Assembly (NCBI RefSeq): GCF_001039355.2
Contig: NW_019773657.1
Span: 15,416 to 65,905 of the forward strand
Reading direction: 5' to 3'
Length of the DNA: 50,490 nucleotides
From: Lingula anatina
Taxonomy: Eukaryota > Brachiopoda > Lingulata > Lingulida > Lingulidae
Shown here: one piece after another, positions 32,572-43,301 of the stretch
How the letters are laid out: every line of letters begins with the position of its first letter
How positions within the stretch are numbered: the stretch's first letter is position 1
Made by a program: the position numbers and the translations under genes
The notes under the pieces: generated by a model
What the model was told of the DNA's origin: nothing
Databases searched by the model: none
The model's input: the letters and a program-made list of their open reading frames with translations, nothing else

Positions 32572-35040
32572 CTAAGCAAATGCATTTTTAAACAAAGCAA
32601 CTGGATATGGTGGCTCCTGTGCAGGATGATAGTCCTCATTTTCTTCTTTGACTAATTCATGTGATGGCTCAGCACTGTTCTGGCAGACTAGATTTTTACC
32701 AAGATCAACTTCTGTATCCCGCTGTCTTTGTGCTATTGGATCAGATGTCATGCAGTGAGGGTTACTTTCATGAAGATTACACTCGTTACTGCTGACAAAC
32801 GTTTTGTAACAAAATTTACACAAGTATGGTTTTTCTTCAGTCTTAATTTCCTGTTGTTTTTCATCAAAACACTGTTTTGCAGTAAACGTCTTTTTACAGT
32901 GCTGGCATTTGCATGGTTTCTCTCCAGTGTGAATCCTTTCATGTTCATTGCTCCGTTGTTTATTTGCAAATGTTTTACTACAGTACTGACATTTGTATGG
33001 CTTCTCTCCAGTGTGAATTTTTTCATGATCATTGCATTGCTGTTTTTTAAAAAATGTTTTACTGCAGTACTGACATTTGTATGGTTTCTCTCCTGTGTGA
33101 ACTCTTTCATGAAAACTGCACTGCTGTTTTCTCATAAATGTCTTATCACAGTGCTGACATTTGTATGGTTTCACTCCTGTGTGAATTCTTTCATGTTCAG
33201 TGCAATACCGTTTTGCAGTAAATGTCTTACTGCAGTGCTGGCATTTGAATGGTTTCTCTCCAGTGTGAATTCTTTCATGACTAATGCAACACTTTTTTTC
33301 ATTAAATGTCTTACTGCAATACTGGCATTTGTAGGGTTTCTCTCCCAAGTGAATTCTTTCATGTACAATATACTTATCTTTATTAATGAATGTCTTATCA
33401 CAGTGGTGACATTCGTATCGTTTTTCTCCTGTGTGAATTCTTTCATGTCTGACACAAGTACTCTTTACAGTAAATGATTTATGACAATACTTGCATTTGT
33501 ATGGTTTCTCTCTTGTGAGAATTCTTTCATTGTCATGGCATTCAATATTGTTTGTCATACTACAGTACTGGCATTGGTATGTTTTTTCTCCTGTTTGAAT
33601 TCTTTCATGTATATCAGAATTATATGAAGGATTAAATTTCTTATGACAGAACTGACATTTGTATGTTCTCTCTCCTCTATGGATTCTTTCATGAACAACA
33701 CAACTCCTTTTCGTAGTGAATGCCTTCTGACAGTACTGACATTTGTATGGCTTCTCTCCTGTGTGAATTTTTTCATGCAGAACACAATTGTTTTTATGAG
33801 TAAATGTCTTATCACAGTGCTGACATTTGTATGGTTTCTCTCCAGTGTGAATTTTTTCGTGAACAATGCAAAGATATTTTTTAGTAAATTCCTTATCGCA
33901 GTGATGACATTTGTATGGTTTCTCTGTGTGAATTCTTTCGTGTTCAGTGCAATACCGTTTTGCAGTAAATGTCTTACTGCAGTGCTGGCATCTGAATGGT
34001 TTCTCTCCGGTGTGAATTCTTTCATGAGTAATGTAATATTTTTTTTCATTAAATGTCTTACTGCAATACTGGCATTTGTAGGGTTTTTCCCCCAAGTGAA
34101 TTCGTTCATGTACAATATACTTATCTTTACTAGTGAATGTCCTATCACAGTGCTGACATTTGAATGGTTTCTCTCCTGTGTGAATTCTTTCATGTCTGAC
34201 ACAATTACTTTTTAGAGTAAATGATTTATGACAATACTTGCATTTGTATGGTTTCTCTCTTGTGTGAATTCTTTCATTGTCATGGCATTCAATATTGTTT
34301 GTCATACTACAGTACTGGCATTGGTATGTTTTTTCTCCTGTTTGAATTCTTTCATGTATATCAGAATTATATGTAGGATTAAATTTCTTATGACAGAACT
34401 GACATTTGTATGTTCTCTCTCCTCTATGGATTCTTTCATGAACAACACAACTCCTTTTCGTAGTGAATGCCTTCTGACAGTACTGACATTTGTATGGCTT
34501 CTCTCCTGTGTGAATTATTTCATGTCTATTGCACTGTTGTTTATTTGCAAATGTTTTACTACAGTACTGACATTTGTATGGTTTCTCTCCTGTGTGAACT
34601 CTTTCATGAAAACTGCATTGCTGTTTTCTCATAAATGTCTTACTGCAGTACTGACATTTGTATGGTTTCACTCCTGTGTGAATTTTTTCATGTTCAATGC
34701 AATACTTTTTTGCAGTAAATGTCTTATCACAGTGCTGACATTTGAATGGTTTCTCTCCCGTGTTAATTTTTTCATGCAGAACACAATTACTTTTATGTGT
34801 AAATGTCTTATCACAGTGCTGACATTTGTATGGTTTCTCTCCTGTGTGAATTTTTACATGATCAATACAATCTTGCTCTTTCATAAATGTCTTATTACAG
34901 TACTGGTATTTCTGTGTTTTTTCATCAGTGTGAATTCGTTCATGAACTTCGCAGCTCCATTTTGCAGCAAACATCTCATCACAGTACTGACATTTGTAAG
35001 ATTGGTCTCCCGCCTTTGTGCATTCTTCCATCATGTTCAT
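32572..35040 (-). CDS. Poly-C2H2 zinc-finger protein, single coding exon, 822 aa
   Basis: One open frame of 822 codons with about 27 C2H2 units from residue 15 to about 760, joined by TGEKP-type linkers, so a nucleic-acid-binding, probably nuclear, protein. Most units fit CX2CX12HX3H. Units 2, 3, 8, 9, 17, 18 and 26 have lost or moved a zinc ligand. In most units the core Leu before the first His is Cys (for example KTFTAKRYCTEHERIH). Units 7-13 and 16-22 are nearly identical, offset 249 residues (747 bp). The C-terminal about 60 residues are acidic and polar with no finger. An AATAAA lies at 32485-32490. The start is the first ATG, followed closely by two more Met; an upstream exon is likely. 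No KRAB, BTB or SCAN domain is seen. Confidence 0.9.
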   Translation of the reverse strand: MNMMEECTKAGDQSYKCQYCDEMFAAKWSCEVHERIHTDEKTQKYQYCNKTFMKEQDCIDHVKIHTGEKPYKCQHCDKTFTHKSNCVLHEKINTGEKPFKCQHCDKTFTAKKYCIEHEKIHTGVKPYKCQYCSKTFMRKQQCSFHERVHTGEKPYKCQYCSKTFANKQQCNRHEIIHTGEKPYKCQYCQKAFTTKRSCVVHERIHRGERTYKCQFCHKKFNPTYNSDIHERIQTGEKTYQCQYCSMTNNIECHDNERIHTREKPYKCKYCHKSFTLKSNCVRHERIHTGEKPFKCQHCDRTFTSKDKYIVHERIHLGEKPYKCQYCSKTFNEKKYYITHERIHTGEKPFRCQHCSKTFTAKRYCTEHERIHTEKPYKCHHCDKEFTKKYLCIVHEKIHTGEKPYKCQHCDKTFTHKNNCVLHEKIHTGEKPYKCQYCQKAFTTKRSCVVHERIHRGERTYKCQFCHKKFNPSYNSDIHERIQTGEKTYQCQYCSMTNNIECHDNERILTREKPYKCKYCHKSFTVKSTCVRHERIHTGEKRYECHHCDKTFINKDKYIVHERIHLGEKPYKCQYCSKTFNEKKCCISHERIHTGEKPFKCQHCSKTFTAKRYCTEHERIHTGVKPYKCQHCDKTFMRKQQCSFHERVHTGEKPYKCQYCSKTFFKKQQCNDHEKIHTGEKPYKCQYCSKTFANKQRSNEHERIHTGEKPCKCQHCKKTFTAKQCFDEKQQEIKTEEKPYLCKFCYKTFVSSNECNLHESNPHCMTSDPIAQRQRDTEVDLGKNLVCQNSAEPSHELVKEENEDYHPAQEPPYPVALFKNAFA

Positions 35041-35049
35041 AATGTCTCC

Positions 35050-35118
35050 TTGAAACTTATCACAGAGCAGGTCCTATCACAGGACAGGCATTTGTGTGGT
35101 TCCTTCCCACTGTGTGTT
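35050..35118 (-). pseudogene. Degenerate zinc-finger remnant just upstream of the zinc-finger ATG
   Basis: On the minus strand, after a possible acceptor TTTTAG, the sequence reads LGTHSGKEPHKCLSCDRTC, i.e. a linker plus the CXXC half of a finger. It is in a different frame from the ORF and ends at TGA just before the start ATG. It looks like a decayed finger now in 5' untranslated or intronic sequence. Confidence 0.6.
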
Positions 35119-35628
35119 CCCAGACTAAAATAATCATACATGTAGGTTAATCGTAACGATGATTAGATGTTAATGCAACCAACTGGATAAAAAACAATCT
35201 GTTACTTAAAAAATTAAGTTACTTCGATCTTCAAACGTGAATTCCTATTTAATCAGATTTTTAAACAAAGAAAGGAGAAAATTCGAAAGCACGACTCTAC
35301 CTACGCTTATCCATGGCCCAATGCTGGATTTTTATTTCATCAGAGTTTGAGCTCAAAGAATGATGACGTCATCGGCACAAATAGTTTTCAAAACTACTAG
35401 CTAGCTGCTAGGACAATAATGTAATTTGATTTGAAACCTGATTGTCCATTTCACCTCTTTTATATATTTCTTTTAAAGTTAAAACTCTATTTGTACAAAT
35501 TCAGAGTCCAATTCAATGAAGACTGCTTCTATGATAAAACTGAATTGATCCATTTCAAATGTATTTTTTTGCAAAGACGAACGGCGCACCATAGAGGGGC
35601 CAGACAGTGGCCCCATCATTCAACTCAA

Positions 35629-35637
35629 ACAAACAAA

Positions 35638-35678
<41 letters not shown>
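35629..35678. repeat. Poly-A tract preceded by CAAA repeats
   Basis: AAACAAACAAAC followed by about 40 A. It may be the tail of a retroposed copy or a simple repeat; no source gene is visible upstream. Confidence 0.7.
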
Positions 35679-35682
<4 letters not shown>

Positions 35683-36814
35683 TGGTCACAAGAGTTTTGG
35701 ATATTAGCAAATTAAATGCGCCTTTTAATTGACAGTTTCAGTAGATATCGTCCCTCACCGCAGCTACCTGACCACAATGTGGAGTAGTGATTGCTGTCCT
35801 GGAGAAACGTAGGGCCTACTTGTCTTATGGTGACAAACAGGTTAAAGGGACCTAAGATCTCATATACCATAATATCCGTTTATTAGATCTTGGAAGGGGC
35901 CAAGAAATACGTAGGCCCCCCTACCACAAAACTACACTCTATTCTTTTGTCGGAGTTTTTGTGATTTTATCAACTACGCCAAGGTTCAGAAACTTTCACA
36001 CATCGGTAGCAAACCATCCGATAACAATCTGACACACTCAGCGATGAATAGACTTTACCTGTCAGTCTTTACCTGTCACCTGGCGAACTTGGTTTAACCT
36101 ACATGTACGTCTCAATATCCAATGTGAAATGCAGAACGAGTAGGGCCTATTGTGTGCAAGACGCTGTCTGGTCTGGCATGTTTTATTATTGATTTAACAA
36201 TAAAATTATATGTAGGCTTACTTTTAAAATTGTCATAGGCCTATAATAGGCCTAATAACGATGCTAAAGATGATGATTGTTTTATGATTTCAATTCTTAT
36301 AATTTTGACCTCAATTACCATTGTGTAACTTTCCCTGGTTTCATTGATATTTTTTATGATAGTCCGTTTATAGCCTACTAGTAGTTGTTTTAGAATTCAC
36401 TATATTTATTGATGTTGCGTATACCGGTAGCTGTTTTCCACTGATAAATTCTTTCTCGGGGGGCAATAGTGTAACAAGAATAAGAATATGTTACGTAGTT
36501 TTGGTAGCACAATAAGTCTAAATGCACGGACCATTAATGGTGAAATAGCAATTTTTAAAGGACATTTATAGCTTGACTGATTTTAATTGTCAACCTCGAG
36601 CACCAAAAAAAGACGTAACTTCCCTCTAAATTCCAGTTTGAAAAGTCACTCGGATCCTGTTTGATGGAGCAACATCAGACGCAAGAGAGCAAAAGTCAAG
36701 GGCGAGAGATAAAAGGTCATGACCCTAACTTTTCAATGGGGAAACATCAATATTTCATTAACATAATTTTGGGATCGTTAAAATTATATTCTATACAGAA
36801 CTTTTTGTGCCCCC

Positions 36815-37250
36815 NNNNNNNNNNNNNNNNNNNNNNNNNNNNNNNNNNNNNNNNNNNNNNNNNNNNNNNNNNNNNNNNNNNNNNNNNNNNNNNNNNNNNN
36901 NNNNNNNNNNNNNNNNNNNNNNNNNNNNNNNNNNNNNNNNNNNNNNNNNNNNNNNNNNNNNNNNNNNNNNNNNNNNNNNNNNNNNNNNNNNNNNNNNNNN
37001 NNNNNNNNNNNNNNNNNNNNNNNNNNNNNNNNNNNNNNNNNNNNNNNNNNNNNNNNNNNNNNNNNNNNNNNNNNNNNNNNNNNNNNNNNNNNNNNNNNNN
37101 NNNNNNNNNNNNNNNNNNNNNNNNNNNNNNNNNNNNNNNNNNNNNNNNNNNNNNNNNNNNNNNNNNNNNNNNNNNNNNNNNNNNNNNNNNNNNNNNNNNN
37201 NNNNNNNNNNNNNNNNNNNNNNNNNNNNNNNNNNNNNNNNNNNNNNNNNN
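36815..37250. other. Assembly gap (436 N) with duplicated, error-rich flanks
   Basis: The left flank (36721-36814, from CCCTAACTTTTCAATGGG) and right flank (37251-37345, from CCCTAATTTTTAAATGGG) are versions of one sequence. The right version is degraded into homopolymers. Open frames reported across it are only N. Confidence 0.95.
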
Positions 37251-37334
37251 CCCTAATTTTTAAATGGGAAATATTTTATTAAAAAAATTTTGGGTGCTTT
37301 TAAAATTTTTTTTTTTAAAAAACTTTTTTTCCCC

Positions 37335-37384
<50 letters not shown>

Positions 37385-37980
37385 ATAGAAGAGAATTCAA
37401 TTTTGTTGCTACCACTCTTTAGGAATGCTTTACTTTAAGGATTTACGACTTTGTATATGTAGCATCAGTTTTGTAGAATTCACAACGTTCCCCATGAAAA
37501 AGATGGGAGTCGTTGCCGTAACTGAGTGACGATATTCCGGGGAAATACTACGTTGACCGTCTTACTAATGCATGGCTCTCCTCTCATTCTTTGTGACTCG
37601 GCATTTGTAACGGTACTTGGAGAAATATACACATATGATAAGCAATTATTAATTTATTAAACACATATGGCAAATAAACAATTATACGAAATTTTGAACC
37701 GCATGAAAAAGTACCATAAATAAATAAATAAATAAATAAAAATGTCCATTTCCAAAAAGACCGTCTGAAGAAGAACACTGACTGTGCATTTAACCCTATA
37801 CGGGTACAGGTCATGAAGATGTTGACTTCCCGATACCACAGTCAGTGATAGCAGTATGGCAGTTCAGTTTTTTTTTTTTTTTTTTGGTTTAACATGTTAA
37901 TATAACATTGATGGTGCATTATAAGTTGAGTCCACTGCCTATAAACGTATCTCAAATCAGTGACAACACAGCAACCAATT

Positions 37981-39999
37981 CTACATCATACTGTTGCCTT
38001 CAAACGGGCGACACCTGTCGGACTTGAAATAGGCTGCTAAGTTGGGTCTTTGGGACATTCTCTCTTTGAACTCGCGACACAGAGGGAAGCTACCCTTCAA
38101 TTCTTCCCATGGCGCGGGAAATTGTGACTCGGTCGCCCTTAACACATGGAGAAGAGCTAGATCTACGTACGTCATCTTGGTGCCTATCGCATACCTGGTA
38201 AAAGAAAAAAAAGTATAATAGATGTCTCTAGTCTCAAGCTGAAGTGTTAACTTCGGCATCAAAGCACACGATTATATTTCTGAAAAAAAATGACGAATAT
38301 ATAATTTTCTTTCAATAATGCATTGGAATTACCCCGTGTTATATGCAAAAAAAAGTGCTGTACAAAATGTGATAGGAGGTGCTTACAAGTGTTTCCAGTG
38401 GGATTAACTATGTTAACAGCACCGAATGTTTTGATGTGTATCTGTGGCAAAATTGCCCCCTTAGATGGCATTTAAAATAAAAAAAATGCCAATTGTGCAA
38501 ATGAACATGGCATCAAGAAAGGGGGGCGTCTCGATAGTCCGAAGGTTCATTGGTCCGAAGGTTCATTGGTCCAAAAAGTGGTAACATTTTCATCGATTTT
38601 TTAATCAAGGGTTCATTGGTCCGAAGGTTCTATAGTGAACATTCGGACCAATGAACCTTCGGACTATTGAACCTTCGGACTATCGCTACGGCCCCTCAAG
38701 AAAGAGCCTTTTTCGAAATTTTTTAACCACAAAATTAAGAGCTGAAGCAAACACACATACGTCAGGATCACAATGTGTATACTTTCTCCGAATAATGTGA
38801 TAAGACAACAAAACTAAAAAATACGGACAGAAACGTGAACAACTTTATATTATAAGTTTTTCCGAACAGCTGATTTAAATTAATTACCCTTTCCCTCCGT
38901 GTTTCCCATAGTTAGCATTTAACAAATGCTCCAAGTTTCTCAGCCACTTTGGAAGTCGATTCTTCACAAAGAAGTCGATGTACGTCTGGGTCTCTTCCTT
39001 CTGTGTGTAGTACGATTCTGTATGATTGCGGCCGTGAAATGCCAAGCGTCCTGAAATGTAATAATTTTTCAACTATCGAAATGCGTTAAAATGAAATATA
39101 TGACCGACTTATTAGTCGTATTTGTATGAAGTAGGCCAAATGTTGGACTTGCAAATTTTTAAGCGTTTAAAGTCTGGATCAGGAAATATAAGAAGCTTAA
39201 CAGGACATAAATATGGTTGTAGGTAGAAATGGGGAGAACCTCTAAAAATCATTTTGGCGGGAAAATCCCGTGGAGTGGCCCTTTAGAGTCAGTGCTATGA
39301 ATTTCTTCTTCGTCGCACGGTAGATACATCAATGATCTTTGAAGGTATTACTGCGAGTAGAAGCATGTTCATGGTGGCGTTTTTTTCATATATCAGAATA
39401 GAAGACCCTCTCTTTACCCACTATGCCCTATCAGTGACCTATGACCTACCATCAGCAATAAAGTCATGTATGGTAAGGTTAAACTGCCGCGCGTGATACT
39501 CCTCCTCCTCGCCTCCATCTGGATACAGCCCGAACTTCTTCCCGAGATACTCGCATATCACCGGAGTCTGGCTGAGGACAAAATCACCTGAAAATGATAA
39601 ATGTCCACAAATTGGTTGAAATCAAGATCCTTTTCGATTCTTTTCATTTAAAGAGCTGTATTGGTTGATCATCTCAAAATTCGACAACTGTCACAAAACT
39701 TCAACCAAGATATGGTTTCATCTACTGTGGGTATAGCCTAAGGTATAACATATATTGTGACTAAAACAACAACGAGATTCGAGTTTAAACTCACCTTTCT
39801 TAATCACGGGCGGGGCAAAGCAAGGAAAGCTGAAGTCTTCTGATGGCGGAAGATCGATTTTCTTAAAGTTTTTGGACAACAATTCAACGTCATTGATCTC
39901 CTTGTACGGAACCCCGGCTTCCTCAAAAACCAGCCGCACAAATTCTCCGCGCCCTGCCAGAGGCCAGTAGTACAACACCCACTCGCTTGAAGAAGACAT
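37981..39999 (-). CDS. Cytosolic glutathione S-transferase (4 exons, 239 aa)
   Basis: Exons 39795-39999, 39450-39587, 38888-39050 and 37981-38194 join in frame (720 nt with stop). It conjugates glutathione to electrophiles. The N-terminal thioredoxin-like domain starts SSSSEWVLYYWPLAGRGE, where Tyr11 aligns with the catalytic Tyr of alpha/mu/pi/sigma classes. QTPV (75-78) followed by ICEYLGKKFGLYP is the gamma-glutamyl-binding loop. The C-terminal helical domain carries the TYVDLALLHVL N-capping box. A 15-residue insert-like stretch (DLPPSEDFSFPCF) precedes the PPV cis-Pro region. Length fits the family (200-240). Class is uncertain; pi/sigma-like. A fossil of exon 2 lies at about 41297-41327. 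Confidence 0.92.
38522..38695. mobile_element. 174-bp foldback MITE with 9-bp target duplication, in GST intron 3
   Basis: Built of inverted copies of GATAGTCCGAAGGTTCATTG. It starts GGGGGGCGTCTCGATAGTCC and ends GGACTATCGCTACGGCCCC. It is flanked by the perfect 9-bp repeat TCAAGAAAG (38513-38521 and 38696-38704). The duplication length suggests a Mutator-like or related transposase, which is not encoded here. Confidence 0.87.
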
Positions 40000-40353
40000 G
40001 ATGAAGCTAGCTTAATTAGCTCACAATTATCCTGAAATGAAATAAGACAATATTTAAGTGGCAAAATGCTTAATTCAAATCCTTACCTGTATGTATGTTT
40101 TATATAAAAATAAATGAATAAACGTAGGAAAAAGTGGGCAATAATTTCTCGTTTGTCACTTCCCACCAACCTCTTGGTTGAGCACTTAAATTATTTTCTT
40201 TTGTAAAAAAAAATATATATATATACCAAATATAAAAACATAATTTTTGTATACAACACTCGAAATCATTATTTAAAAAATAATTAAGGTCTACAGTACC
40301 AATTTATGATAGTGTTTATCTAAAGTGATCGATTTTTACGTGAAATCTGTGAT

Positions 40354-40396
40354 CAGGGGCGGATCCAGGAATATTTGAAGGTGGGGGGGGGGGGGN
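40354..40396. mobile_element. hAT-like element 5' end, cut by a one-base gap
   Basis: CAGGGGCGGATCCAGG followed by a poly-G run and a lone n at 40396. The rest of the element is not present after the n, so sequence is probably missing here. Confidence 0.6.
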
Positions 40397-41296
40397 TTGT
40401 TATTTACCTGCACAATTATAAGTAAAATGCCTCACGCTCGACCAGTGCACCGACTTAAAATGTGCAAGTCATTGATTTAGTAGGGATGACTTGCAAAAAA
40501 AAAAAAAATAATAATAAAAAATAAAAATAAAAATATAACCAAGGGATGACATGTTCCTGGGGGAGGGGGGGGGGGCGCGGGAATGTTATGGAATGGGTAC
40601 TGGTTTCTTGATTATACCATCTCAGTTGATTTGATTTTGACTACTTAACAAATTATCCCCATCTCGATCGATCCCGTGTTTATCTGAGTTTCCGTTTGGA
40701 TTCAGATGGTTTAGTTCCTTTTTCGACTATTAACAAGCTCATTGTACAGATCTAGAGCGTTTGAAATAACTTAAAAATAAAAACAGTAGGGCCTATTCAG
40801 TAACGTTACAGAATGCCATGTTGTGGATACATGACTCTGAGACAGCGAGACGTATCACATACCTTACGGGTAGGGTGACGACATTTACAGTGCCAACAGA
40901 GGAAAACCTACAGACAGTTATCACACGCCGACCAACGCCCCGCCCCTTTCTACGGCACAATGGTGGATGAATTCTCCCACCGATGGATAGTGCGTGCCGT
41001 TTAATATTTGTACCATTAATAATGCTATTGAAGGCACCCAGTCTATACTTACGGTTCATGGACCTATTAAACATATTCATGTAGTTACAGAACCCGAGAA
41101 GTTGAGTCAATATGTATACGTGTTGCATGCTCACCTTTCGGTGTACTTCTGTTAGATGTCTACTACGCCCATCCGAGTCCCTGGTGTCATTGGACTAGTC
41201 CCGTTTCACCCTATTTATGTTGTTCACCTCGATTCACGTTCCTGCTACGTTAGATGACCCAATTTTTGACTCTAAACAACATCGCTTATCGGGGCT

Positions 41297-41327
41297 CCCG
41301 CAAATCACTGGAGTCTGGCTGAGGACC
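41297..41327 (-). pseudogene. Fossil fragment of GST exon 2
   Basis: On the minus strand GTCCTCAGCCAGACTCCAGT then GATTTGCG matches the start of GST exon 2 (39587 downward) with about three changes in 30 bases, encoding the SQTPVIC glutathione-loop motif. The similarity stops on both sides. It lies about 1.3 kb upstream of the GST start. Confidence 0.7.
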
Positions 41328-41334
41328 ACTAGAA

Positions 41335-41575
41335 TGCGGATCCAGGTTACAATTTGAAGGTGGGGGTGGGGGGGGGGGGGGGCCGCGGATGCAAAGGCGA
41401 CCCTCCCCCCTCACCCTTGTCGCGCGGGGGTCGGAGCCATTTGGTACGGTAAATAGAACTATTTGATTCAGCTAGTCAAAATTCTAATATCAAGAGGGGA
41501 CCATTGGTGTGATTTTTTTCCGAAATCAAAGGGGAGGGGGGGTCAGGACACCCCCCTACATCAGCCACTGACTCA
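41335..41575. mobile_element. hAT-like dispersed repeat
   Basis: Begins near ATGCGGATCCAGGTTAC with poly-G and ends CATCAGCCACTG. Internal GGAGCCATTTGGTACGGT and AGCTAGTCAAAATTCTAATA match the element at 7350-7535. It abuts the GST exon fossil. Confidence 0.6.
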
Positions 41576-43301
41576 GAAGGCACAGACCTCTCTCAAGTCA
41601 GCTCAATTCTTCTTCTTATTTTTAATAATCAATTAATCAACTTATTAAATATCTTATTAAGTTACCATTTTTATAATTAAACTTATCAATAAATCATCAT
41701 GTAATATTGCTAACAGACTTTAGACAATTGTTGACATTAGCTGAGATCTCCCCTGGGAGAGTTGACCGACACTAAATATAACTGCTTTGTTAAACGATCA
41801 CAACTTTTTTTCAATCATAAAAGACAAATGCAGATAATAGGGACAGTTTGAAGACTTTCAAGACTTATCTACACGTAACATGATGTCCTAATTTTATTTT
41901 ATTCAGTTTTATAGTCAGATGTTATAACAGCCACTTTGACTTCAGGACAAAGTCTCCATCTGCTATCATTCCACTCTGCTAGGAGCCTAAGACATCCTTA
42001 AAATATACCCCAACTCCACATGAGGCTGACCTTCAATACATTCCACACATTATTTTGGACCACTTGTTTTAAAAACCCATTCAATAACCAACAAGATTAA
42101 CTTTTTTATGCTGTACTTATTCAAAAAAATTCGGGAGACAGAAAGTAGTTAGAATACCTACATACCAAATGGCCTAATTGTGTCCCACAGTAAATGTTTG
42201 GGAGTGCAAGATCTAACTAGCAAAGCTTTAAAACTAAAATGCCATTGTCGTCCCAATGGAGCTGAGATTTAATGACTGCATACCCCCCGCAGAGACGGCG
42301 TGTGAGAGGCAGAGAGACCTTTAAGGATTAGGCGGTTTTCCTTTCATGTAAGTCCACCTTTGACTATCACACAACCCTCCAATAACTGAATCCTCTGAAC
42401 CCCTACTCCTCTTACTATGCCAATGAACAGGGGATGCCATCTTACTACTATCATTTCAGTGATTCCCCCATGTAAATGGTATCCATATATGGTGGATAAC
42501 CAGGGCCCAGTGTCATCAACACTATCCTGTAGATGACACACATCCATTGTATACAACTGTTTTTTTTTCCTCTGGGCAGTTGTCCTGAGGATATCAATCA
42601 TTTTTTACCACTGGATAGCAATATCATAAAAATAAAGTATGTAGTGTTTCGGAACTCACAAGATAATTGGCCAGAGAATAACTAAACGATTTCATCCATT
42701 AAATAGTGTTATCTATATGTAATCCAGTGTTGATGAAACTGGATAATATAAGCTCCCACGTTCCCAATAACAAAAGCAGTGCTTAAGCAGAAAAATACCT
42801 AACTTGATTTTGATTTTAAACCAGTACAAAAGAGAAAAGATATTAGTAGCTTGTCTTTTTTTTTTTTAATATATGCTGTCCCTAAATGAAAGAAAGGGAA
42901 ACAAGACCTGTTTGAAAATAAAAACCAACTTTTCAGAGGATTTGGATTTAAAATAAACATTCAAATGGAAGTCTGAGGCCCTCCTCATCTTGCCCTCATC
43001 TAAAGCCCCTTAATATTCACTGAACATTATCATCTCTCTCTCTCTTTTTTTAAGATGAACAACTTGGTATAGCTTTTCTGGGAAGATTTGTGGGTTTCAT
43101 TTGAAACCCTTTTTTAAAGTCATGTTCCAAGGTTTTAGTCTTGGAGAATCCATTTTTCTAAATGAGCAATATATCTTTAACATAATTTTGGATACTTGGT
43201 TTTCTATAAACCATAATTTTTCGCAAGTGAGAGATGTCCAATACTTCCGAGATGGTCCGCCATTTTTCTCAGTTTCACCACAACAGCATGGAGCGCCCAA
43301 G

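Larger units (their letters stand above)
35120..37980. other. Intergenic DNA with gap, between zinc-finger and GST genes
   Basis: Contains the poly-A tract at 35629, an AGGCCTA-rich patch near 36230-36255, an N gap, a CA microsatellite (37351-37381) after a poly-C run, and an AAAT repeat (37716-37740). No gene seen. Confidence 0.5.
40070..43300. other. Intergenic DNA between GST and the 97-codon ORF
   Basis: Holds the two hAT-like repeats, the GST exon fossil and AT-rich sequence. The open frames at 40793-41134 and 42344-42601 (minus) show no recognisable domain and no flanking splice logic. Part may be 3' UTR of the 43302-43595 ORF. Confidence 0.45.

Noticed and set aside
32728-35133. Several long plus-strand and alternate-frame ORFs (249, 190, 301, 215 codons) over the zinc-finger gene
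   Set aside because: They are mirror frames of a 28-residue repeat without stops; their FVWFLSCVNSFM-type repeats only reflect the antisense of HTGEKPYKCQ.
40793-41134. 113-codon minus ORF
   Set aside because: No domain, no splice context, ordinary length for chance in this stretch.
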